From assembly GCA_029717555.1 (NCBI GenBank), contig JAMDHS010000036.1, forward strand, positions 62,001 through 126,000: a stretch of DNA of 64,000 bases. The letters run 5' to 3'. Below the pieces are notes generated by a model that worked only from the letters and a program-made list of their open reading frames with translations, was not told the origin of the DNA and made no database searches. The position numbers and the translations under genes are program-made. The DNA comes from Peribolospora baueri (lineage: Eukaryota > Basidiomycota > Peribolosporomycetes > Peribolosporales > Peribolosporaceae). Of the stretch, positions 34,924-47,500 are shown in pieces (within the stretch, counting starts at the first letter, position 1; every line of letters begins with the position of its first letter).

Positions 34924-35500
34924 GCGCGGAGAAGGACCATGCAACTCCCTTTCTGGCACCGCCGACCTATCCTCGATTTCCTCAGACCTATCCTCCATCT
35001 CCTTTTCCATTCCGCGTGCTTATCATGACACATTTTCTCTTCCCCGACTGCTCCACGTCTCTTCCCCTTCTCTCACGTCTTTTCCTTTTAACGTTTTGGC
35101 TTCTAGTTCCATCGTTTTCGTCCATCCTGTTCCATCATCATCCATCACACTCTTTCCATCCCAGCTCATCCAACCGTGTCTCCAATTTCCTTCATTACAT
35201 TCGCACCGTCAGACGATCTTTGTGTTTTTTTTCCCTCCCGTGGCTTGTATCCGATCAATCGAATTTTGTTGTCATCCCTTCACAGAGCGCGGCGGGGTTG
35301 GTCGTGTCGCGTGCTCAGCCGAACGAGAGGAACGGTCCGTGCGCACCAAAGTCGTACAATGACGTGCCTGCTTACTAAGCGAGTCGTCGGCGAGGGCCGT
35401 CCTAGCGTTTAGATAACGGGGTGACGCTGGTTAACCGTCTCTTACGCTTGTTCACCAACACCTCCGGCCTCCGTTTTTTTCTCTCTTCCTTCTGCACAAC
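34924..35500. other. Intergenic region between SSH4-like and protease genes
   Basis: This region is pyrimidine-rich (CTTTTC-type) and probably holds the 3' end of the SSH4-like transcript and the promoter of the protease gene. No coding segment is supported. Confidence 0.5.
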
Positions 35501-37584
35501 ATGGCTCAAGCATCTCGCCTTTTCCGCCTGGCTCGCCCTCGCCGCCTCGACGCAACGCCCACCTCTCCTCAGTACCTCGGTCTCCCGCGCAGAGGCTTCG
35601 CCACACCGGTCAATATTCACAGCTCCTTCGACCCCGCCCTTGGCAGATCTCAGCACCCGCCTCCGCCGCCATCACAGCCCACGCCGCCTGTTGTGGAATG
35701 GACGCCGGAAGGGTTTCCGCGCAAGGTCACCTCGCCCAAGGCGGCCGCCCAGCAGGGACAGCGTTCGTCCCTGTCGGACTCGGACCCGATCGGCGCCGTG
35801 CAGCGCGGCGAGCCAATCCCGCGCGATCCGTTCGCTCCACCCCCCGCAGAGAGCTTCGGTATTGTTCGCGCTCCGCCGGGACTGCTGGCTGCTCAGAAGG
35901 CAGATCGAGAGTCGCCACATGCCGTCCTGGATACGGACGTGGGAGAGGAGCCGGGAACGGTGCCTGGCGACGGTGTTCCGGGACGCGGAAGAGACGGCCT
36001 AGATGAGCGATTGCTCCTTGGGGCTCGAAAGCTGCTCGAGCGACAGGGCGTGAGGTACATGGACGATGGACAAGTGACGGAGCATGCGCCTTTGCCGGAC
36101 GCGCGAGCGGCGACCACGAGCCTTGAGACGCTGCTCCAGCAGTTTGAAGACCGAGCAGGCCGACAGTTAGACTTTGAGCTGGCGTACGAGAGCACACCGA
36201 GCGCGGAGCGCAAAGTTCCCTTCTTCCCACCGTCTGAAGGCGAAGGCTCGGGAGCGGGGGAGAGACGGACATGGGAGGACGGCGTGGTGCTGGTCGCGTT
36301 TGTGACGAATCCGAACGGCGCTAGCGGGGACGAAAGGTTGAGCGTATGTTCCGGGTTCGCGATTCGGGCAGGCAAGATGAGGAGCGGCGCAGGCGAGAAG
36401 ACGGAGGACGGAATAGGAGAGGGGGACACGATGATCGTCACTTGTGCTCACACAGTGAGCGCTTTCACGCCCCTCCGGTTTGGCGGATGACCCCAGTCTG
36501 CTCTTGCTGACGGAAATATTCTACGTGTCTGTCCTTGGTTGCCCCAGCTCCGAGCGTCGGCCTCGCCCAGGGCCTCCAGTTCGTCTTCCCCGCCACCGCC
36601 CTCACTGGCCCTCGTGATGACGCGCTCCCGACAATTCTTTCCAATCCAAACCGTGCTTTCCTCGCTCCCTTCCTCCGACCTCGCCCTCCTCAAGATCGGC
36701 CGTGGACTGCGGCCCGCTGATGCCGAAGCCTCGGAGCTGCGCACCCTTCCCATCTCCCCATACCCCGCGCCTGTGGGAAGCGAGCTACACGTGAGCAGTT
36801 TTGACGGGTGGGAGGGGGAGCGGATCGGCCGAGGGACAAGGACGAGAGATGGGGTTGATCAGCAGGAGCGGCGGGAGGGTTCTGATAGAGATCAGGACGG
36901 GCGGTGGGGTAAGGCGCGTCTGGTGGAATACAAGGACCCGATCGGTCGCGAAGCACGAGTGAGTAAGAGGGAGGCCGTCCGAGGTAGAGGGAATCCGACC
37001 CTCCACCACCAAGGTCGGTCGCCAAACGCTCACTTGTCGCTCGCTCACGGGCATGTGTCTCCCCGTCCATGTCACCTTCAGACGGGCACATATGATAACC
37101 TCCACCACCTCGAGTTCAAGCTTATCCAGCCGGAGCGGCCATTGGGAAAAGAAATAGGACAGAGACAGCTCGTCCGACAGTCTTTCCCACCTCCTGGCTC
37201 ATCGGGTGGGCCGATCGTGGATCTGGAATCGGGGAGCGTCGTCGGCGTGGTGAAAGGCACCAAACGGACGCTGCTCGACGGAGAGCGAGGCGAGGCCACG
37301 CCCGCGGAAAAGGTGTTTGAGGTACGTTGGTGGTCATCGTCTGCATGAAGTATCGTCGATTGCTCACTGGCCCGCGATCATCCCATCCACCTGCACCGCC
37401 TCCCACCGAGAAGATGTTCAGACTACCGAACATGCCGTGATATGTCGGGAGTTCACAGGATCGGGTCGTCCTTCTTTTTCTCCCTCCCTGTAATCTCTCC
37501 ATGCATCGAACGGAACGCAGGGGTTTGTCTGGCCACTCCCTTTCAATACCTCTTGGGTTTGAGCCAGAGCTGGAGCCGAGGTGA
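35501..37584 (+). CDS. Trypsin-fold (PA clan) serine protease, probably mitochondrial
   Basis: Five exons are inferred: 35501-36454, 36548-36958, 37082-37321, 37414-37436 and 37521-37584, giving 563 residues. The catalytic set of a chymotrypsin-fold protease is visible: histidine in TMIVTCAHT, aspartate in SSDLALLKIG, and serine in FPPPGSSGGPIVDLESGSVV. The N-terminus (MAQASRLFRLARPRRLDATP) is arginine-rich, lacks acids and resembles a mitochondrial targeting peptide, ending near RRGFATP. A low-complexity segment of about 200 residues lies between it and the protease domain. The predicted end is RLPNMPGLSGHSLSIPLGFE plus seven residues. This matches uncharacterised fungal trypsin-like proteins rather than HtrA, since no PDZ domain is seen. 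The fourth exon (23 nt) is the least certain, and its acceptor may be shifted by three bases. Confidence 0.82.
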
Positions 37585-37868
37585 ACAGCGCCTTTTATGG
37601 ACGACCACCATTCTATCTTTTTTTTTTCTACTTTTCTCGTCTCGCACGTTTGCAACAGACAACATCGGCCACGTGCCACCGTGCCCGGTCATCCTCATCA
37701 AGAAGCAGACACAGTATGTGCCTCTCTGAAAGGCCCAGGCACCCGATTCCTTCGTGCCAGCGTTTCTATTCGGAGACCAGCGCCCCTATAGATCTTCCAA
37801 GAGCCTATTATTTATGCACGCCGTCTAAAAGTATACTGTCTATACGACCCATCCAAGCATGTGCACAT

Positions 37869-38800
37869 CTAGGCCGTCCGTTTGAGGTCCTTCTCCAATG
37901 TTATCAGGTCTATCGGCCTTCCTTCCTTCAAGCTGAGGATCACCGCCTCTAGCGTCAGTTGCGTTTTGAAGCCCTCCTCCGGCGTACTGAGCGGAGCTTC
38001 TTGGCCGTTGACGACCTGGATGTAGTGCTTGAGTTGGACGGCCATCGGCGGAACGTTGGCCTCGGCAGACTCTCGGGCGAGCGCGTCCGAGTCGTCCCTC
38101 TCCAGTTTCTCCGTCCACGAGCCCGGCTCTCCGGTCGACGGGTTGATGGTGTTGTCGTAGTGGTAGCGATGCAGGTCGGGAAAGGTCAACGTGGCCTGGC
38201 TGCCGAAAATGGGGTAGTTGTTCAGACCGAATGCCGGGAGGAGGGGGTTCTCGCCAGTAGAAGACTCCCAGTTCTGCGGTGACGGAGAGTTGCTGCGAAC
38301 GAGAAACATGGCCGGGTCAGACAGACCCGGGGGCGTGGCGGACAGATTGCACAAAATGTCAGGAGAACCGCTCGCTCGCTCGCTCACTCACTCGGTCAAG
38401 AGAAAAGTGCCGACAGCACCGCTGACGAATTTCATTGCGGAGACCACCGTCTCCTCCACATGGTAGCCACGTCGTCGCACACCTTCCTCGGCGTATACGT
38501 CACCAATCTTACCACTTTGGAGGACCTTTTTGAGCCGGACGGTGAACGGGTGAAAGCGACGATGATTTCCTACGATCACCTTGGGCACATCTGTGCCGGC
38601 GTTCGCCTTGCAGGTGTCAACGAGCCGGATGCATGACCGAGCGTCCACGGAGAGCGGTTTCTCGACGAGGACGCTGATCGCGCTTTCGATGAGCTGGAGA
38701 GCAAGCGGGACGTGCGTAAGGTTGGGAGTTGCGATGATGGCGGCCTGCGGTAGAGGGGAGCCAGCGGCGAGGAGGTCACTGCAGCTGTCGAAGCAGGGCG
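37869..38800 (-). pseudogene. Gfo/Idh/MocA-type oxidoreductase remnant with internal deletion
   Basis: Exon 38292-37869 and the exon ending at 38392 encode segments of a dinucleotide-dependent sugar or polyol dehydrogenase. Seen in order are PQAAIIATPNLTHVPLALQL, SVLVEKPLSVDARSCIRLVD, VPKVIVGNHRRFHPFTVRLK, KVLQSGKIGDV, YAEEGVRRRGYHVEE, KFVSGAVGTFLLTDNSPSPQ and NWESSTGENPLLPAFG. In the family about 50-60 residues stand between the GDV and YAEEG segments, including the GG-LINLIHDID catalytic region. Here the two segments are joined directly in the same frame with no splice signal. The N-terminal GxGxxG Rossmann motif and a start codon were also not found upstream. The left edge given is approximate; the frame is closed by a TAG near 38895. 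I judge it non-functional. It lies next to an MFS sugar transporter, a common pairing in fungi. Confidence 0.72.
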
Positions 38801-38895
38801 CGCCCCGTTCTTTTGCTGTTGACGTGCGTCTGAAGCTGGGACTGCAGGTGCCTTCTTTGGCGCTCTGTCTTGCAACACCGGGGGCGCACTACGAA

Positions 38896-39356
38896 CGTTC
38901 GACGTTCGACCCTTTTAACGATCCTCCCGCTGTCTTGGAGGTCACCGACCGGGTCGCCTGTCCGACCATCCTCGCTGTGTCACTCCTTCCGGCCCCACCA
39001 CCTGTACCCGGCCTCGGGTCGCGGCAGTAAACCACCCGCCATGGCGGATAAATGTTGCCCCACTCGCCGCAGCAGTCGAGATGGCCATGACGGCTGCCTA
39101 CCTCGTACCCTAGTCAAGGTATGAAACCTTCAGCGTCGAGGGAAACGTGCACTCGTTGCCACCCTGACCTCTTTGAAGGCAGGTAGGTAGGTATGAGGCC
39201 GGGTCTGTTGAGAGAGGTCTGTTTTTCGCAGAGTCCGCGTCCGATCAAGGTTCACATCTCCCAAATCTCCCATTCACACTGTCTGCCATGCAAGGAAAGG
39301 GTGATTCGTCTATTTCCTGTTGTTTAATCATCACACCCCCTTCCATTAGGATTACA
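38896..39356. other. Intergenic region
   Basis: This lies between the oxidoreductase remnant and the 3' end of the sugar transporter. It may contain eroded 5' sequence of the oxidoreductase, but I could not find its nucleotide-binding motif in any frame. Confidence 0.4.
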
Positions 39357-41628
39357 TTATGCGCTTCCTTCGTGCCTCTGCACACGTTCGTCCATGAGCT
39401 TCCGGATGATCTGACCCAGCTCCTCGCTCTCGGCCTTGGCCTCCTCCGCTGACCCGCCAAATACGACCGCCATCTCTTCTAGGGACCGGCCCTTGGTCTC
39501 CGGTACGAGGAAAAGGGTGAAGAAAAATGCGATGAGGGCAAAGGCGGCGAAGAAGATGTATGTGCCGAACCCGATGGTCGCCAGCATCCGTGGCGTCACC
39601 AATCCGATGATGAAGTTGCTCATCCACGTTGAGCTGTCGTCAATTTGTGGGACGACGGTCAGGCAGAAAAGGAAGAGAAAAAAGTTCGTCACTGACTGTT
39701 CATTTGTCTGTAATCATCATCTTACCTGTCATGAGGAGAGCGCTTACCTGGTGGTCACAGAGATAGCAGGAGCACGAGTCCTGAGGGAAAAGATTTCCGA
39801 GGGCAATACCCAGCCGATGGGCGCCCAGCTAAAGGAGAAGAAGACGTCGTATATGTCTGGGAGCGATTACAAAAACGAATCAACGCCAGCGGCAAAGACG
39901 CGCGTGTCGACGGAACGCCAACGGAGGTCGCAAATCAGGCTCACAGATGAACGCAATGGCCACATGAGCCGCCATCGGGTGTTCGCTCAAGTTGGTTTTG
40001 TAGCCGCCGACGATGCCGCCAACGATCAACAAGGAGCACATGGTGCCGAATGCACCGGTCATGAGAAGGTTTTTCCGACCCCAGACGTCGAGGAACAGAA
40101 CGGCGGGGAGGGTGGAAACTGTGTTGACGATGCCGTATACACCCGTGGCAAGCACACTGGTGGTGGTAGCGTTCATTCCCACCTGCTGGAAGATGGTCGG
40201 AGCATAGTAGATGATCCTGTTGACGGAGAGAAAGGACGTGTCGCCGGGTGAGATCAGACGACGAGCGAGCATGAAAGGAAAGGAGGGAGCCGGCACATAC
40301 GCATTGCACCCGATGAACTGCTGGAAAAACATGATGGCGCTGCCGATGAAGACCCTCTTGAAGTTGCTCTTGACGGTGAGGAGCTCGACATATTTAGCCA
40401 CCCAAGCCTTGGCCATGAAGCCGCCGTCCGTCACGCCGGCGTACCTCTCCGTAGAGAGCATGCGTTCGTAACGAGCGACGGCACGGACCTCGTACCACTC
40501 CTGGAGCACGGCGGGGTGGGTGGGTGGCTGCCTGCGCAAGCGAGAGAGGACGCGCAACGCCTCGTCGTCCCTGCCCTTGTCAGCGAGCCACCTAGGGGAG
40601 TAAGGCAGGAAGAAGGTTCCGACACCGAGGATGAGGGCAGGTAGGATCTGGAAAGCGAGAGGGAAGCGCCAGGAGGCATCGCTCTGGCCAGTGCAGCCTC
40701 CGGCCGGCACGTCGTGGTAAGGATCGAAAGTCGGCTGGCCGTTGGATACCGGCCCAGTGTAGGGCGTTCCCGGCGCACAGACGACTCCGCCGATATGGGA
40801 TGTCCCGTACTCGATCCAGTATGCGACAAGAATGCCGATGGTGATGCTCAGCTGCTGAATGGCAACCAGGCTTCCGCGAACCGCTGCAGGGGCGATCTCG
40901 GCGAGGTAGAGGGGCACGACGTGCGTCAAAGCGCCGACGGCTAAGCCAGCGACGACTCTACCAGCGATGATCATGGCGACGTTCCGGGCACCCGCTTGAA
41001 GAGCGGCGCCGACAACAAAAATGACGGTGGAGACGAGGATGGAGCGCTTGCGACCGATTCGGTCGGTGGGCACGCCGTTGACGAGAGAACCAAACCAGGC
41101 GGCTGCCAAACGTGATGCGAAAGGGGCCGCTCATTGAGAATGGTGGTGTCGGAGCTCGCATAGCAGGGGCGCGCGCACACTCACCGAGCAGCAGGGACGA
41201 GACGAGCCATCCTTTAAAGGCCGAGTCCATGTAGGCACGGGGGAAAGCCGCGCCAAAGCTTTCCATGACCAGGATGGAGCTCATGGCGCCTTGATCGTAG
41301 CCAAACAGAAAACCGCTGTCGGGGAGGTCCGCGTAGCCAGATGAGATGAGGCAGGGAGGGGCGAAAGAATGAGCTACGCTTTGCGAGGCAAGAACTGGGC
41401 GCCACGGCCCGGCTGGTCGACTCACCCGATGGAAGCAAAGATGGTGACGCCCAGAACGAAAGGGTTGGCGACCATGTTGCGGAATCCGGACAAGACGGAT
41501 ACGGTGCCCTGATCATCATGCGTGACCAGCGCGCTCACCAACTCGACGCCGCCGACAGGCAACTGAGCTTTCTCGTCGACGTGGTCAATCTCGACTGGCG
41601 CCGGGACGTTGTCGGCCTTTCCGCCCAT
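39357..41628 (-). CDS. MFS sugar transporter
   Basis: The product should be a 12-helix plasma-membrane hexose or related sugar transporter of the major facilitator superfamily. Six exons are inferred: 41628-41426, 41315-41185, 41102-40301, 40216-39945, 39856-39748 and 39633-39357, giving 597 residues in continuous phase. Signatures include GGFLFGYDQGAMSSILVMES, GSLVNGVPTDRIGRKRSILV, GRVVAGLAVGALTHVVPLYL followed by AEIAPAAVRG, WRFPLAFQILPALILGVGTF, SPRWLADKGRDDEALRVLSR, FFQQFIGCNAIIYYAPTIFQ, VWGRKNLLMTGAFGTMCSLL, FSFSWAPIGWVLPSEIFSLR and VPETKGRSLEEM. The N-terminal 50 residues are cytosolic and charged. Substrate cannot be fixed from sequence alone. Confidence 0.94.
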
Positions 41629-44540
41629 GATCAACGAAAAAGCAATTGTGGATGTGGAGAGGTGAGAGGCTTTGCGGGGTCGACGAGGTGGGGTAGCGGA
41701 TTGCCGGGATTTATACCCCTCCGGTCAGCCAAAGTAGCGAGGAAAAGGGCGCCCCACGTTGGAAGCCATCCGTCATCCGGTGCCGTTCGTCAACCGCGGA
41801 TATATGTTGTCGTCTCTCCATCATCGGCAAGGCATTACGAGAGCAGGAAGGCAGGAACAAGGTCTGCCCTGGAGGATATACCGCCAAAGCTATACCCGAC
41901 AATCGACCGACAAGCGAGGGTACCGATGGCGACCGTCTTCATGACTTGGAGCCCCGCCCCGGAATGCTTCCGCCATTTCCATCCGAAAGAACGCTTCTTT
42001 CTCTGTTGACTCGATCGCAAGACCATCCATCTTTCGATCATATCAGATGTCTTTTAGTCGCCGTCGAAGTCCCGATATGCCGTTCGCTTGCTCTTCCGTG
42101 CAATCATCGATAGAGCTTTCCGGTCCGAACACGTCCGCGGAAGAAGCCAACGGCGTACATGCTGCGGAGGGATGAGAGACTGGACTGGCGGGCTTGCATC
42201 AGCTTGCTCCTCTCGCCGCAACCCAGCCAGGCCATGGATGAGCAACCACGTCTTCTCTGACCACGCCTTCGTTCTCTCCCCAGCGGACGGCCACGGACAA
42301 CCGCCGTCGCCCCGTGCCCGGCGCGTGCACGTAGCTTGAAGGCGCTCGAACGCTATCGAAGCCGGCCGGCCAGCCGGCCCGCCAAGCATAGCGTCCCCAT
42401 CGACGAGCTCGTGCAATGGATGGAAGATCTTGTTGGCTTGTCTATCTCGCCGTCTTACGTCATGTCGCGTCACGGGGGCAAGGCTACCTTCTAATCATCG
42501 TCGCCTCCTAGATGTGTCATCGCGAGCTCGTACGGTGCTGCTCTGTATGCACGATTCCCATACAGGTCGGCAACCACGGCGGTCCCCGTTCATGGGGACG
42601 GACGAGGATACTACGAGGATACTCGGTCGACAAGGCTCTGACAGCATGGCCGAGAAAAGCGGCGCCTGATTTCGGAAAAAGAGCCCTGGCTAGGCCCCAG
42701 GTGGTGCCCGAATCACCGCAGTCTCAGGAGTGCTGACAGACGGAGATGGGGAGGAAAGTGGACGGACAGACACTGGTACGACGCCACAGTTGTTGGCGAC
42801 ACTAGGCGCCTGGGCGCCGGCAGACGGCAATAGAATGGAAGCTGTGCACAGGCATGGCGACAAAGGAAACCCGGGAGGCACGATACGAGTCCCACGACCA
42901 GCAACGTCAAGCACAGGACAATTTCGAAAAGGGGGAAAGGCAAAGGCAATGGAGCGCGCTCACGTTTTGGAAAGGACCGTTGATGGAAGACGAGGACTTG
43001 TATACTTGGAACGGGATCAATACCGGCAAGTGCAAGGCCTTGAACACGGGCAAATGGGGACATATGCAGTGCCTTGTACGATAGACGGACGGCGATGTGA
43101 GCAGAAAGGTCCGAGGTTGCGTTTTCATATGCCGATGAGGACGTTTCGAATGGAACGACGAAGATGCGGTGAGGAGAACTAGGAACAGCCGAGAAAAAGA
43201 GCCGACGAGGACGGGTGGTGCGAACGGCAGATTCGCACCGACGTTACTCACAACGGCACCTGGGATTCTGGCAACTGAGGGTATTTCCGGGGGCCGGGGC
43301 GGTCGTGGGCCCGGGGATGGCGCTGAGGCCCTCGGCGCGGGTGGGAGAAGGCTCGCGGGCGAAGACCCTCGTTGCCGCCGGGCTGGTCGGTTTGCGGGCC
43401 TTAGCATTGGGATCGTGGCAACGGGGGGAAAGCTGGTGCAAGACGAGCAGGTGGCGCAAGGGATGGTTATTGAGCGTGCGGTGTTCGGAGCGTTTTCAGT
43501 TCTGAGCGGGAGGATTTAAGGCGCGATAAATGAGCCGTAGTTATGAGAGGGGTCGAGAGGGCTCACCATTGTGTTTTGTCCGATGACTGCAGAATGGGAT
43601 ACGAAGGGCGTGGGGAGAGAGAACGGGGCGGGACACAAGGGCGGACGCCGGGCCCGGCCTGCTTATATAGACGTTTCGTCCGGCCCAATCTTCCTTCCAC
43701 GTCAGGATGCGGACGAGCGTGTTCCCATGCCATCGTCTCGGGACGCTAAGGTTCTTCAGAACACCTCCTTGAAGGAAAAGCCATTTTGGAGCGGCGGGAC
43801 AGCAGCAGGCGAGAGTAGCCTGACAACGAGGAGGACGTCAACGACAACAACCGCATGCCCCTTGCACCCAAGCAAGCAAGCTCCTGGGAATCCGGCATCG
43901 GGGGTTGCGTCTGAGCTGGGAAGAGGTGTGCCATGTCATGAGCTGCCATGTCACAAGGTCATCAGAGCGATCTCGACCGACATCGAGACCCCAGAACCGG
44001 CTGCGCATCGGACTCGAGCTCGGCTGCGAAGAAGCCGAAGAAGCCTGTCTGTGGCGATGCTACGCCGACTCGGACGGAGCGATGGAAGTTCGGCGGCTCT
44101 GCCTTTTTTCTCCTAGAAGCGAGGGTGGTCTGACGACACGCCGTCGATTGCAGTCGTGCGTAAAGCGCAAGATGGCCGAACCCAAGCGCAACAAGCAGAA
44201 GGCAAGCGCACAACAAGAGTCTATATCCACGCCAATATGGTTGTTAATCCCTCTATTGCGCTGCAGATACCTCGGAGGTAGGCGGCTCTAGCACCCCTTG
44301 TTCCCCGATCATGCGGGTGGTTGGAGATGAATGGATGAATGGACGGGATGGGGAGCGAGAAAGCGAGAGCAGGTTGTTCCCGTTACACACTTCACCATCC
44401 TAGGATCAGCTTGTTTTGTCTTCGGTCCTCAGCAAGGCAGAGAGCCTCACGCTTTCATTGTCGCTCCTTCCCCCCTCCTTCCCTCTTCTGCTTGCGGATC
44501 CCTCGGCGCTGTTTGAGTGCCAGGGGATCAGTCATACGTC
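41629..44540. other. 2.9-kb region without a supported gene
   Basis: This is the largest gap in the window. It includes the upstream regions of the sugar transporter (minus) and UBR1 (plus). Open frames occur on both strands, the longest near 42730-43182, 42907-43407 and 43571-44116, but none shows a domain, signal peptide or consistent splice model. Minus-strand sequence near 43480-43245 has a protein-like run (ITIPCATCSSCTSFPPVATI) ending at a GTGAGT site. A fast-evolving secreted or lineage-specific gene is possible but not supported. Confidence 0.4.
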
Positions 44541-47500
44541 ATGGCCGGCGTACCGTCCACCTCTGCTACGCCCGCTCGGCTTCCCCAACTGCCCTCGGCA
44601 CACCACCTGCGAGAGACGCTGCTCTCGGCGCCCAGAACTTGCTCCTTTCGCTTCACCCCGCACGCTCGGGATTGGCTCCTCACCGAGGCCTTCGCCTCGC
44701 TCTTTGGCGATTACGTCTTCCTCTTCCTCCCCCCTCACATTGGCGGCCTGGGCAAGGATCTCAAACTGAGCACGATCCAGAGGGAGGAGGGGAATCAGTG
44801 CGTGTCTGAACGAAGGGGCGGACCGTGCGGTCACGTCTTCAGCAAGGGCGAAAGCGTGTACAGGTGCAAGTGAGTGGCGCGTTCATTCCACCTTCTCTTG
44901 ACGGCGGTGGCGGTGGCGGACGATATACTGTATAGTACCACCTCTTCCCTGGGGCGATGCACTTAGCTCTCTTTCCTTTTTTTGTTCTCTTTCAGGAACT
45001 GTGCCGCGGATGACAGCTGCGTGTTCTGCTCGCGGTGCTTCCATGCGACCGATCACACCGACCACGACACCACCTTTTCCATCAACTCTGGCCATGGCAA
45101 CTGTTGCGACTGTGGCGACCCAGAGGCATGGAAGTGCGACGTCCATTGCCCGTTTCATTCTCCCACGTCTTCCGACCGTCCAGAGTCTTCTTCCTCCCCC
45201 CTCTCCCCTTCCTCGACCACCTTCCCGCCCGGCTTCGTCGATGCCGTGTCGGCCACGATCGCGACTGCCATCGACTTCATCATCGAGACGTTGGAGTGGT
45301 CTCCCGCAGAGCACGCACCACCGACCGACAAACAGGAACTCTTGGCGCAGCCGCGGAGCGAGCAAGACATAAGGGAGAACCGACTGACGACATCCCGCGG
45401 AGACGAGGATGACACCATGGGGATGGCACCCGAGGCCTGGGCGGTGGTGCTGTGGAACGACGAAAAGCACAGCTTCCCCGAGGTGATCCAGCAGGTTGTT
45501 GACGCCACCGGTTGCGAGGAGTCTCGCGCGAAAGGCGTCGCTGACAGGGTACACGAACATGTGAGTTCTGCCGTCCCCCTTCCCGGACCGGTCGCTCGCT
45601 TAATCCGTTCAACATGAAACTATTGATCTAACCGGACGTCCTGTTTCTACAACAAGGGTCGGGATATCGTCGAGGTGTCCAGTGACATTCAGCGCCTTCT
45701 GTCCGTCGCCCGCATCATCTCCCACATCGACCTCGCTGTGACCGTGCGGTCCGCCTACCAGACCTTCCAAGAAGAGACCGCAGGAATGCTAATTGGATGG
45801 CTCCAGGACCTCGCGTCTTCTACGCTCTACGTGGGCAAGGATGCCCCTTCGAGTGATGCCTACCTCTTGCGTTCCGTCGTCGCCGAACAACTCCTCAAAC
45901 CCTGGAGACCGACGAAAGAGATTCACCGCTACCGCATGAGCGAAGACTTCTTCAACCTTAACGACGCTACCAAGTTGGACGCGTTGGTTATCTTCGACAG
46001 GAGAATGTGGAAGGAGGCAAGGTTGACCTTGAGAGACGTCTACACGCGATCCATGAGTGGTTTGGACGCGAGACTCAGGTTCGGTGAGTTTGCATTCCTC
46101 GTCCCCTCTGCAGCGGCCCCGTTTGCACGACATGCTGCTCAAACTTGTGGCCGATGTTCTCTGTTGGAAAAAGGCATTAATTTCGAACGGATGTATCCTC
46201 GCATGGTCGAGGAGTTCATCTTGCACGATCGCGAGCCCGAGATGTCCGTCAGTTTCTTCACCGTCCAGCTATTCACCGTACCGAGTGTCGCCGTTCATCT
46301 GGTCCGCGAGCACGGCTTCCTGGAACGCCTTCTCACCATCCTGAGGACGTTCTTCACCAATCAAATATCAGAGAGACGGTTCATCCTCCCTCCTCCACCT
46401 AACGCCCAGGTTTCCAGCGAGAGCATGGGATATCGCCACAAGCGCTACTTTCGCGTTTTTGACGACCTCAAGTACTTGCTTTCCGCTCCCGGCGTTCGGG
46501 CCGAAATCGCACGAAACTCGGAGCATCTCGAACACTTCCTCGACTTTATCTCTCTCTTCAACTCGATCAACCCCAACGAGCGTGCCGTCACTCAGCACGT
46601 CGAGTACGAGAGCGATTTGTGGGTGCATGTCTTCAACACGACCGTCCAGCTCGCCAAGGCCTGTCGACAGTTTGGTGAATCCTACGCGGCCGGCAACAGT
46701 GCCGATCTTAAGCATGCGCTCCTCGTCACGGTTGGTCGCATCTACGAAGCCATCCTCCGACTTCATGTGCAGAACCCAGTTCTGTATCCTCCGACGAGGA
46801 TGAAGCAGGTCCATTTCGGATTCGGAGACGCGCCGGGCAGGTACTGCATCGTCGACTTTGTCGTCGATCGCTCCCCTGTTAGCTTTCACCACCCCATGCA
46901 CTGGCTACTCGCCGAACAGCTCAAGCACGTGAACATGCTCACTAGCGAAGCGATGCAGGCCTTGGGATTCGAGGATTTGAAGCAGGTACTCGAGCGCCAG
47001 GTCGGCGGCTTTCTGCAGGTCGTCTTCGATTATCCCATCAGAGGTGGGCATCCCATCGCTGATGTTTGTTGACGTTTTCCAGCGTTGTGGATCAGGCCAA
47101 GAAGCTGAATCAGATGTCTACCTCTTTCCCCCCCTCTTACTTCCGGTCTTCAGTTTGCGTCATGCTCGCTCAGATCAAGGCTGGATTATGGGTTCGAAAT
47201 GGGCTCGCTATTCGCGGACAGCAGCATCACTACCGGGAGAATGCACTGCGCGAGTGGATGTACGACCAGGACCTCTACCTCGTCCAGGCCTCCTTGGTCG
47301 TCATGGACCCCAACCTGGTCTTGGTCACCTTGCTCGATCGCTTCTCCCTTCTCGAATGGTTCTCGGACATTCATGAGACGGATGCACATCCCGTCTACCA
47401 AGAGCAGACAGCGTTCATGCTCGAGGAGTTTTTGTTCCTTCTCATCACCTGCCTAAGCGAAGAGGCCAATGCGGGCGCTTGGTCGACGGCACAGGCCATT

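Noticed and set aside
38368-38394. CTCG/CTCA tandem tract
   Set aside because: It is a short microsatellite-like run at the splice donor of the oxidoreductase remnant; it is too short and too ordinary to call as an element.
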